The position numbers and the translations under genes are program-made. The notes beneath the pieces are model-generated. The model was given only the letters and a program-made list of their open reading frames with translations. It was not told the DNA's origin and did not search any database. DNA of 64,000 nucleotides from UBA2033 sp035345875 (GTDB lineage Bacteria; Spirochaetota; Leptospiria; Leptospirales; Leptospiraceae), in the NCBI GenBank assembly GCA_035345875.1, contig DAORDH010000019.1:1-64000 (forward strand), read 5' to 3'. Shown here in pieces: positions 54,001-60,633 of the stretch (within the stretch, counting starts at the first letter, position 1; every line of letters starts with the position of its first letter).

Positions 54001-54823
54001 GAATAGTAGCGGAATCATCCATTGCAAACGGATCATCCTCTGTAACGTTAGTTGCAGTTGGTGTATCTAGATCAGCAAATGGATCATCTGAATCAAAACT
54101 GTTTGTAGGCACTACATCTGCGAATGGATCTGTATCCATAGCATTTGGGGCGGAACTTTTTTCGAATGCATCTGCTGCATCGGCAAAAGGATCTTCAATC
54201 TGTTCAGAACTAATATCTGGAGTAGATGTTTCATCTTCTCCAAATCCTGCAAATGGATCATCCTCATTTGTTGAAATCGAATCAGAAGTAGTTTGAGGTG
54301 TTTCGTCAAAAGCAAAAGGGTCACTGTCTTGAATCTCTTGTGTTGTATCTACTGCTTCATCATTGATAGCACCAAATGGATCTTCTGATGTAGCTGTATC
54401 CATTGATCCAAATGGATCCTCAGTTGTATCTTCAAAATTAGAATTTTGATCAAAATCCGTTTCTTGTATCTGCTCAGGCTCGGGTTCTTTGTCTTTTTTG
54501 GATGCAATAGGTTGTCCAGCCATAAGGCTTGAAGCATCATTTAATAATTCGTCTATATCTACATCGCTTTCATCGAAGTATTTCATCTTTGGTGGTTCAG
54601 AAAGATCTGAAATAGCATCTTCTGGTAATTCAATTCCACCATCTATAGGTTCTTCCTCTACTGCAGACTTGGTTTCTTCTTCTGTTATAATTTCAGGAAG
54701 TCCCTTAATCTTACGTAAAACTCGTGACATTGGATTCAAAGTCTCATATTTAATAGGATCTTTGTCCAATGGAGATAAAATCTCGGCGATTTTGCTTAAT
54801 TCATCTTTAGTTAATTTTGCCAT
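51005..54823 (-). CDS. Giant TPR membrane protein with acidic DPF-repeat N terminus (FlcA-like)
   Basis: A 1272-residue protein. Layout: N-terminal helical segment (1-50), a very acidic disordered region with 12 copies of the motif [D/E/S/T]DPF[A/G] between about 136 and 396, a short helical domain (about 470-545), one membrane helix near 565-590 (LIKRTVLIAAASILGVIGLIS), then about 650 residues of TPR-type helices (for example YNKIGEYDQAFEKLFG, AKVYYNQKNFAKSVFYYNKI, YMRVNNYSESIDLLQNA, GNSAQALKHYWKAIEIARK). Its length and topology fit spirochaete periplasmic flagellar collar proteins of the FlcA kind; that assignment is tentative. The N-terminal part should be cytoplasmic. It precedes rpmF and is divergent from the glycogen-binding-like gene. 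Confidence 0.75.
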   Translation of the reverse strand: MAKLTKDELSKIAEILSPLDKDPIKYETLNPMSRVLRKIKGLPEIITEEETKSAVEEEPIDGGIELPEDAISDLSEPPKMKYFDESDVDIDELLNDASSLMAGQPIASKKDKEPEPEQIQETDFDQNSNFEDTTEDPFGSMDTATSEDPFGAINDEAVDTTQEIQDSDPFAFDETPQTTSDSISTNEDDPFAGFGEDETSTPDISSEQIEDPFADAADAFEKSSAPNAMDTDPFADVVPTNSFDSDDPFADLDTPTATNVTEDDPFAMDDSATIQNDTQPTSDDPFAGFDEDTNTDTNDNDFTSSQPEAADDPFANFDSEPNAADDPFGDLGADSDSFGDSNDLAGFEDTNSVDTFDTNDSSTTMEPMPMDDYDSSGFESTDDPFADIQPSTGIGHDFDAVDSGQDYESSFDDLGAGIGDVGGNTNSSLDVIDEIGPSSETGSYESLDEDLDSLAQEEEPEEDLSDEELAVIQQEILKYPPKLKRTVIDVITNEKLHKAEQRELIEIIKASQKPEDIAAYLTEKLGYEVELFDKSGLYSERGIPVISTKPIYTKEGELRRRELIKRTVLIAAASILGVIGLISTYKYVIRPFQAARHYKEGIEYIKKAGLAKDKTERTQALLDAKTSFSKGEKIEPNNLEYLNKYGMAYNKIGEYDQAFEKLFGVVEPDFGAEKNGESESWTKRLEVPYIQLSSKTTWDNDKLPLGGRKEVPDNELMVLVSGSPKKQVERKIRRAGAYIVARLEKNIHDNQTYINLGKFHSNIANLFNKPAITATRNYKNDNLAVNYFKEVFTDGEDENNVEATAGLAKVYYNQKNFAKSVFYYNKIVEKFPSNAIGHGGLLSNYIEMWKGDQNPQFVLNHHRQVRNSLNIEDDLSLFVLAKLASFYIDLDASEVRIKYNINPEDQVTNMDLEDNVEHLLNLAFFKTEKGEDGEDVKGDEFAEGYYQRGRFLINKGESIRALKQFEFAASYDPAHYLAVMEMAEHYMRVNNYSESIDLLQNAKKRYEAYKDLYGNREEDETLLNGDPGRIFFDEGKIVFMESSLISKDGKISEFPDRKVYPDKSLSQLSEEESNRRRNLNNAMQKFDIALKLNLKDSKLKRELYYYKGWIEYMRSDYEAALNEWSNLSEEDTYRNSNVMIGRANAFYNLDQLNASLGNYIKLKEDFEEKESLIARPTPDESAHQEIYNILIAVYNNIGAVYERKGNSAQALKHYWKAIEIARKIGLTTEIANYNKDMVFKAKPGGALPLLDDWLSPTIDTVKELQNTKKAKL
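53638..54418 (-). repeat. In-gene repeat array coding DPF motifs
   Basis: Near-identical short DNA units of the form GA[T/C]GATCCATTTGC (as read on the coding strand) recur about 12 times with irregular spacing of roughly 35-130 bp, encoding DDPFA/DDPFG. Spacers differ, so it grew as a protein repeat rather than as a simple tandem array. Confidence 0.8.
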
Positions 54824-55159
54824 ATTGATACAATATAAGGATTCTTATCAATTATCGGAAAGGATTCACTTTTCGCTAGGATTATTTCTCAAATTGATAA
54901 GAAAGAGAAAGAGTTTTTTCTCTCATCTTTTCTCCGATCAGAACCTACTCGATTCAGGATAATAAAATATGTCACATAATTAGAATCGGATCTTTCCTGA
55001 AATTAGGTTGAAATTAAAATTTATTGTACGAATTAAAAAAAACTTAGATGACAGGGAAATATAAAAAAATTTTACTTTTTTTTTCAGTACACGTTCGAAG
55101 ATATAAAATAGATATACGTGTACTCTAATTAAAAATAAATATCACACAATTTAACTGAG
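54824..55159. other. Divergent promoter region with a 9-bp inverted repeat
   Basis: 336 bp between the giant TPR gene and the anchored glycogen-binding-like gene. It contains AGTACACGT-N21-ACGTGTACT at 55086-55124 and a purine/pyrimidine-rich hairpin near 54902-54928. No gene seen. Confidence 0.55.
55086..55124. promoter_or_regulatory. Inverted repeat AGTACACGT/ACGTGTACT, candidate operator
   Basis: Two perfect 9-bp arms (55086-55094 and 55116-55124) are separated by 21 bp, i.e. 30 bp centre to centre, close to three helical turns. They lie 36 bp before ATG 55160. The half-site is unlike the AT-rich surroundings, so chance is unlikely. Confidence 0.6.
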
Positions 55160-56071
55160 ATGCAAAAAACAAACAAAAAGAAGAAGATAACTCGCCCCAA
55201 AAAGAGATTTCAAAGGAAATACTTAATCCTATTTATCATTTTATCTTTATTTGGATTCAGTGTAGTGGGTCAAGATACGGTTGACTGGATTGGCTCTTAT
55301 TCGAGTAAAGAATTGGAAGGCACTGAAGAGAAAGCATCTACAAACAAAATTTATTTCTACTGGCAAATCGCAAGCCTCAAACGTGCAGTTCCTCCCAGAT
55401 ATATTCGAATGATCGATATAGATACTTATGCACAGAAGGGGGAGTTTTTAAACTCGGGCATTCTATTTACTTATAATGGTCTTAAAAACAATGAAGTATC
55501 TATTTGCGGAAACTTCTCTTCTTGGAGATGCATTCCTATGACCAAAAATAGATTTGGTGTTTTTCATATTATAGTTCCAACAAATTTTAAAAATAGAAAA
55601 GATGAACCAGTCCTCTCATATGAATATAAATTTAAAGTAGACCATCTATTTGATTATGATATTGAAAATTCAAATAGACACTCAGATGGAGCAGGATCCT
55701 ACTACTCAGAATATACACTTGATACAGTAGATTTTAAAAAACAAGTCTCTGCCAAGGTAATCGAAGAGGAAATGACAGAAGACCTAGACTTTATAACTGT
55801 TGAATTTCAAATTTATAAACCAAATGCCTCTGTCATCTCCCTTGTTGGAAATTTCAATCAATGGAATCCAGAACATGACTATTTGCAAAAAGATAGAAAT
55901 GGAATCTTTAAATTAAGAAAAAAACTTAGACCGGGTGAGTATTTGTATAATTATATTGTAGATGGAGAAAAAATTCTAGATACATATAACTCGGAAACAC
56001 GCCACAGAATTGAAACAGATGAACTTTCTTCTTATTTAAAAGTCATTGATAACAAAATGTCATCCCTTTAA
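55160..56071 (+). CDS. Membrane-anchored protein with two E-set/CBM48-like domains
   Basis: A 303-residue protein. A basic N terminus (QKTNKKKKITRPKKRFQRK) precedes one membrane helix (residues about 21-37). Two early-set domains related to glycogen-binding CBM48/AMPK-beta follow: the first has ILFTYNGLKNNEVSICGNFSSWR with YEYKFKVDHLFDYD, the second has VISLVGNFNQWNPEHDYL, GIFKLRKKLRPGEYLYNYIVDG and ILDTYNSETR. The G-N-F-x-x-W motif that contacts carbohydrate is present in both. Location (periplasmic or cytoplasmic) is unclear. The stop overlaps that of the hydroxylase gene by 4 bp. Confidence 0.78.
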   Translation: MQKTNKKKKITRPKKRFQRKYLILFIILSLFGFSVVGQDTVDWIGSYSSKELEGTEEKASTNKIYFYWQIASLKRAVPPRYIRMIDIDTYAQKGEFLNSGILFTYNGLKNNEVSICGNFSSWRCIPMTKNRFGVFHIIVPTNFKNRKDEPVLSYEYKFKVDHLFDYDIENSNRHSDGAGSYYSEYTLDTVDFKKQVSAKVIEEEMTEDLDFITVEFQIYKPNASVISLVGNFNQWNPEHDYLQKDRNGIFKLRKKLRPGEYLYNYIVDGEKILDTYNSETRHRIETDELSSYLKVIDNKMSSL

Positions 56072-56868
56072 TTATTTACTACCTGCGGCAAACGGCTCTT
56101 AACCTCCTCAAATGTATCTGTATATTTGGGGTGATTTGTTCCCATCACTCTATCCCAAAAATTAAAATATAAACCATAATTACAATTAAAGAATTTATGG
56201 TGCATATTATGATGTGTTGCCGTATTATTCCATTTCCCAAACCAATGTGTTGTAAAACCTTTTGGATAAAGCTCAAATCCCAAATGCCCAAGCACATTCA
56301 TTAATGTCATATAAAGAAGAAAAGCAAGTATTGCTAAAGGATGAATTGGCATTATAAACACAAGCATTGGAACAATCAATGCTTCTAAAATACTCTCTGT
56401 GGGATGAAATGAAAAGGCTGCCCAAGGAGAAGGATTTGTAGAATTATGATGAACCTTGTGAACATATTTAAATAAAAGTTTATGATGCATGAGTCTATGA
56501 GCCCAATAAAAATATGTGTCATGAATTAGAATTGCAATTATTACACTAAATATAAAATATCCAGTTCCTCTTTCGGAAATGTTATTGTATATATATGTAT
56601 ATCCATTCTTCTTCATAAGAAAAATAAAAAGTCCGACAGTTGCAAAAACGGTCATAGTAATAAGAGAATATTTTACTTCATAAATTATTTTTGATTTGTC
56701 TGGATAATCCATCTGTGTTCTTTTATATTGCCAGATATCTCTTTTCCATATCCAGAAAATTCCATAGGCTATACCTGCAAAAATAAAATAACGTAATGTC
56801 AATAATGAGAAATTGAGAATCCAAACTATTAACATCTTTGAAGGGGAATCTAAAAAGCTATCAAACAT
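56068..56868 (-). CDS. Fatty acid hydroxylase / sterol desaturase superfamily protein
   Basis: A 266-residue membrane di-iron enzyme. The three His clusters are HDTYFYWAHRLMHH, HKVHHNS and HHNMHHKFF followed by YFNFWDRVMGTNHPKY. Five to six hydrophobic helices surround them. Members hydroxylate or desaturate fatty acids, sterols or carotenoids; with no sterol genes visible, a fatty acid or ornithine-lipid type substrate is more likely. A neighbour gene for a [2Fe-2S] protein lies 22 bp upstream and could supply electrons. Confidence 0.88.
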   Translation of the reverse strand: MFDSFLDSPSKMLIVWILNFSLLTLRYFIFAGIAYGIFWIWKRDIWQYKRTQMDYPDKSKIIYEVKYSLITMTVFATVGLFIFLMKKNGYTYIYNNISERGTGYFIFSVIIAILIHDTYFYWAHRLMHHKLLFKYVHKVHHNSTNPSPWAAFSFHPTESILEALIVPMLVFIMPIHPLAILAFLLYMTLMNVLGHLGFELYPKGFTTHWFGKWNNTATHHNMHHKFFNCNYGLYFNFWDRVMGTNHPKYTDTFEEVKSRLPQVVNN

Positions 56869-56890
56869 ATACTTAATCCTCTAATTAGAA

Positions 56891-57211
56891 TTAAATCACT
56901 GTTAAATGAGAAATTCCATCCCTATTTTCATTTTGAATGTAATTTTTTATAAAATCATCTACATCTTTCTCTGTTTTTAAAGCAAACCAATCTCCCGCCG
57001 GATAACAAACTTGTATAGGACCCAACTCACATCGATCTAAGCATCCACTCATATTAACACGAATTTTACTGTTGGGAGCAACCTCTTTAATTTTTATTTT
57101 TAAATATTCCCGAATTTTCTTAGCATTTGATTTTCCACAAGATACTCTTGCATTTTCCCCTTCTCGAATATTTTCACAAACAAAAATATGCTTTTCATAA
57201 AATTGACTCAT
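56891..57211 (-). CDS. Thioredoxin-like [2Fe-2S] ferredoxin
   Basis: A 106-residue cytoplasmic iron-sulfur protein. Cluster cysteines: one in HIFVCENIREG, one in ARVSCGKSNAKKI, and two in NMSGCLDRCELGPIQVCYP (with a further Cys near), matching the thioredoxin-fold ferredoxin family. It lies directly upstream of the fatty acid hydroxylase on the same strand, so a shared redox role is a reasonable inference. Confidence 0.85.
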   Translation of the reverse strand: MSQFYEKHIFVCENIREGENARVSCGKSNAKKIREYLKIKIKEVAPNSKIRVNMSGCLDRCELGPIQVCYPAGDWFALKTEKDVDDFIKNYIQNENRDGISHLTVI

Positions 57212-57271
57212 AATTTACATTGAACTCGCTTTCAAAAAAAATAAAGTAATTGATTACTTACTAACAGGAAT

Positions 57272-59119
57272 ATGGAAAGTCTAATTCTAAATCAATTTAA
57301 AAAACTAGAAGACCAGCATAAATCGAATATATTTAATAAAATATATGAATCAAATTTTACTAATCTATATGCTGGCTTACTAGCATTATGCGCTATACAT
57401 ATTCCTATTATTATATTAGATTATTTAAAACTAAAAAAAGGCATGTGGGAAATAAATTTAGGTTATAAATATATTTTCTTTATGCACCTTGGACTCTATG
57501 GCTTTTTATTTTTTTCACTCTCTTTTTATCTTTTTTTAAAGAAATATAACTACTCATTTAAAACAAAGAATGTTTTTTGTTTTGTTGTTTCTCTACTACT
57601 TCAACTTTGGTCAGCACTTTTTTCCTCTATCGATCAAATGATTTTTGGAGATATTTCTATTTTTTATATTTCGATTTTCTGTTTACCTGTTTTTTTTAAG
57701 TTCAGAGCGGAATTAGAGTTTTTCAAATTAGCTTTGGCTGAGATAGCTTTTATTCTACTAATATTTTTCTTTCAGAGTATTCCTGATAAAGCAGAAGGAA
57801 TTATTGTCAATTCAGGTGTAGCAATAGTATTAGCATTCGTTGCATCTAGAGTTAGTTTCTCATTTAAACTACGAGAACTTGCCTCACATGCAATTATTCT
57901 ACAACAAAAAGAAGAATTATACTCCGAAAAAGAGAAATCTAAAGAAGCCGCTCGAAACAAAAATGAATTTATTACCAGCTTAAGTCACGAACTGCAAAAT
58001 CAAATGCGAGGACTAATTGGAATATTAAAATTATTAGATGAAACTAAATTAAATCATGAACAGAAAGATTATACAAACTTACTAGATTCAAGCGTAAAAA
58101 GTTTATTAAGTTTTATCAGTGATATCTTTGAATTTACACAAATTGAATCAGGAAAAACAGAATTGGAAAATAATATCTTTTATCTTCCTGATTTTATAAA
58201 AAAAATTATTTCCATTTCATCCAGTCAAGCTTCATTAAATGATAATATAATCAAATATTATATAGAGGATAACGTTCCGAAATATATTTCTGGAGACAAG
58301 ATAAGACTTTCTCATATAATACTAAATCTTCTAAGTAATGCAATTAAATTTACAAAATCAGGAACTATTGAGCTAATTGTATCAAAAGTTCGAGATAATA
58401 AAAATCTATGCCTTCTCGAGTTTCAGATAAAAGATACAGGCTCTGGAATTGAAGAATCAAGATTGGATAAAATTTTCGATTTGATTACTAAAGAGGAATT
58501 ATCAAATTTAAAAAAGTTTAGACCAACAGGTCTCAGTCTTGCTATAAGCAAAAAATTGATTACTATGATGGGAGGAAACATTGCAGTCGAAAGTGTTCGT
58601 GGTGCTGGAAGTAATTTTCATTTTACCTTTCCTACAGAAAATCATGATGATTCACAAAAGAAAGAAGATACTATTATTGAAAAAGGAACATTGAAAGAGG
58701 AAACCATAAGAGATAGTGACCTTTCTAGAAAAATGAATCTAAAAATTCTTTTGGTGGATGATAACGAAATCAATTTAAAACTTGGAAAAAAAGTTTTCGA
58801 AAAATTAAAATATGAAGTAAGCACTGCCTCGGATGGAAAAGAAGCTGTAGAACTTTGTAATTCAAAACAATTTGATATAGTCTTTATGGATTTGTATATG
58901 CCGGTCTTAAATGGATTCGAAGCGACAGAAGTTATAAATAAGTCAAAAAAAGATATAAAAGATAAACCTCTAATCATTGCATTAACCGCGAATGCAACCA
59001 AAGCTAATAAAGAAGCCTGTATGAAACTTGGGATGGTTGATTTTATTTCAAAACCATTAGATGTATCTAGAATTAAAAAATATCTAATTTTCTTAGCAGA
59101 GAAATTCAAACTAGACTAA
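57272..59119 (+). CDS. Membrane hybrid histidine kinase
   Basis: A 615-residue kinase. About six hydrophobic helices (residues 30-195) form an integral membrane input domain. The HisKA region has the phospho-acceptor in EFITSLSHELQNQMRGLIG; the ATPase domain has N box HIILNLLSNAIKFTKSG, G1 KDTGSGIEES and a variant G2, FRPTGLSLAISKKL, with Pro where Gly is usual. A C-terminal receiver (from about 490) has KILLVDDNEINLKLG, the phospho-acceptor Asp in VFMDLYMPVLNGFEA, and FISKPLDVS. AGGA lies just before ATG 57272. No DNA-binding partner gene is adjacent. Confidence 0.92.
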   Translation: MESLILNQFKKLEDQHKSNIFNKIYESNFTNLYAGLLALCAIHIPIIILDYLKLKKGMWEINLGYKYIFFMHLGLYGFLFFSLSFYLFLKKYNYSFKTKNVFCFVVSLLLQLWSALFSSIDQMIFGDISIFYISIFCLPVFFKFRAELEFFKLALAEIAFILLIFFFQSIPDKAEGIIVNSGVAIVLAFVASRVSFSFKLRELASHAIILQQKEELYSEKEKSKEAARNKNEFITSLSHELQNQMRGLIGILKLLDETKLNHEQKDYTNLLDSSVKSLLSFISDIFEFTQIESGKTELENNIFYLPDFIKKIISISSSQASLNDNIIKYYIEDNVPKYISGDKIRLSHIILNLLSNAIKFTKSGTIELIVSKVRDNKNLCLLEFQIKDTGSGIEESRLDKIFDLITKEELSNLKKFRPTGLSLAISKKLITMMGGNIAVESVRGAGSNFHFTFPTENHDDSQKKEDTIIEKGTLKEETIRDSDLSRKMNLKILLVDDNEINLKLGKKVFEKLKYEVSTASDGKEAVELCNSKQFDIVFMDLYMPVLNGFEATEVINKSKKDIKDKPLIIALTANATKANKEACMKLGMVDFISKPLDVSRIKKYLIFLAEKFKLD

Positions 59120-59121
59120 AT

Positions 59122-59757
59122 TTATAATCTTCTTAATTTCCAAACATTTTCAAATGCAACCTGCCCTTTAAATCCTCCAGAGACCTCTGATTTGATAATA
59201 TGCTCAATTTTATAATTAGATCTATAATATTTATTTATTTCCTTATCAGAAATAGAAAAAGGAGGACCAGCCAATAAAGTTTGATCATACTCATAAGTTA
59301 TAACTAATTGCGGAGAACAATTTGTTATATTTTGAAGATGTTCTACATATCTAATCCTAATTGAATCAGGTAATGCAACTAACGCAGCTCTATCATAAAT
59401 TCCATCTACTTTTCCAAGTATGTTTTGATCTAAATCAAAAAAATCCCCAACAAAAACTGTGAGATTTTCAATTTTATATTGGATTAATTTCTTTTGATGA
59501 GTAATTGTCGGATTCTCATTCAGTTCAGAGAAAAGTTCTTTAATTGCCTGCTCCGATAACTCAACGCCAACCACTTGAAAGTCTTCTGCCAAAAGCCATG
59601 CAATATCAAGAGTCTTTCCACATAAAGGAACAAATATTCTATCTCCTTTTTGAATCCCAAGGTCTTTGAAATACTGAACTAAAAATAAATTCACCTCTTC
59701 TTGGTGAAAGGCGATATTACGATCTTGCCATCTTTTTAACCAAAACTCTTTCTCCAA
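59122..59757 (-). CDS. Thiopurine S-methyltransferase family protein
   Basis: A 211-residue SAM-dependent methyltransferase. The TPMT signature is WLKRWQDRNIAFHQEEVN, FVPLCGKTLDIAWLL (SAM site), VVGVELSEQAIKELF and DGIYDRAALVALP. In bacteria the family is linked to methylation of thiols and of selenium or tellurium compounds; substrate is not determinable. Convergent with the hybrid kinase (2 bp between stops). Confidence 0.9.
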   Translation of the reverse strand: MEKEFWLKRWQDRNIAFHQEEVNLFLVQYFKDLGIQKGDRIFVPLCGKTLDIAWLLAEDFQVVGVELSEQAIKELFSELNENPTITHQKKLIQYKIENLTVFVGDFFDLDQNILGKVDGIYDRAALVALPDSIRIRYVEHLQNITNCSPQLVITYEYDQTLLAGPPFSISDKEINKYYRSNYKIEHIIKSEVSGGFKGQVAFENVWKLRRL

Positions 59758-59858
59758 ATCACTCTCCTCATTATATGCATCTTTAAAAGATATGCTCTTT
59801 CTGTTTAATTTAGTTTCTTCTCTAAACTCATTTTGATTGAATCTGTTCAGTTACAAGA

Positions 59859-60632
59859 TCAATGTTTTACTATATTTGTAAAAAATATTCCATCTTTCTC
59901 TATTAACTCTACATTCACTCCATACACTTCTGTTAGATTATTAGAATTAAATATTTCATTCTTTCTTCCAGAAGCCACGATTTGTCCTTCTTTCAGAAGA
60001 AGTGCATAATTAAAATAAATTGGAATCTCATCTGTTCTATGAGTAATTAAGATTATTAATTTCGCATATCGTCTATATGATTCCAGTAGAGAAAAAAAAT
60101 CTTCTCTTGCTGCTAAATCTAAAGAAGAACAAGGCTCATCCAAAACCAATATTTCTGGTTCAGAAATAAGAGCTCTTAGTAATAAAACTTTCTTTTTCTC
60201 TCCGGAAGATAATAAACTATAATTTTGAGTAGAGTCTTTAATCCAGGTATTACTCTCAATTAGTTGATCAATCTTTTCCAATTGACTTTGAGTCAATTCA
60301 CTATAAATTCCTATTGAGTTTAGCAATCCAGATGAGATCACATCTTTTACTGATAAATTTCTCTGAAGTCTTTCTTCTTGATGGGAGCTTTGTAAAATAC
60401 CAATTTTGCTTTGAATTAATTTTATAGGATATTCGCCATAAGTCTTTTCAAAAACGCTCACCTTGCCTGATGTAGGCCAAAGATAGCCATATAAAAGATT
60501 AATTAAGGTAGTCTTTCCTGATCCATTTTTTCCAAGAATAACCCAATTCTGACCGCTCTCCATTGATAGATCTATATCTTTTAGTATAAATCTATCATTT
60601 CTTATAAAAGAGACTTTTTCTAATTTGAGCAA
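59859..60632 (-). CDS. ABC-type ATPase, orphan
   Basis: A 257-residue ATP-binding protein starting at TTG 60632, one base after the HDOD gene stop. Walker A is LGKNGSGKTTLINL, Q-loop ILQSSHQEERL, signature LLSSGEKKKVLLLRAL (LSSGE instead of LSGGQ), Walker B EILVLDEPCSSLD and switch His in LIILITHRTDEIP. The variant signature resembles the ModF/YlmA type, which lacks a partnered permease. None is encoded nearby. A regulatory or non-transport role with the GHKL-HDOD protein is possible. Confidence 0.88.
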   Translation of the reverse strand: MLKLEKVSFIRNDRFILKDIDLSMESGQNWVILGKNGSGKTTLINLLYGYLWPTSGKVSVFEKTYGEYPIKLIQSKIGILQSSHQEERLQRNLSVKDVISSGLLNSIGIYSELTQSQLEKIDQLIESNTWIKDSTQNYSLLSSGEKKKVLLLRALISEPEILVLDEPCSSLDLAAREDFFSLLESYRRYAKLIILITHRTDEIPIYFNYALLLKEGQIVASGRKNEIFNSNNLTEVYGVNVELIEKDGIFFTNIVKH

Positions 60633-60633
60633 T

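Noticed and set aside
53638..54418. CRISPR-like spaced repeats
   Set aside because: The units are in frame, encode DPF motifs and have uneven spacing; there are no cas genes.
57772..59109. ORFs on the minus strand inside the hybrid kinase gene
   Set aside because: Shadows of a gene whose HisKA, ATPase and receiver motifs are intact.
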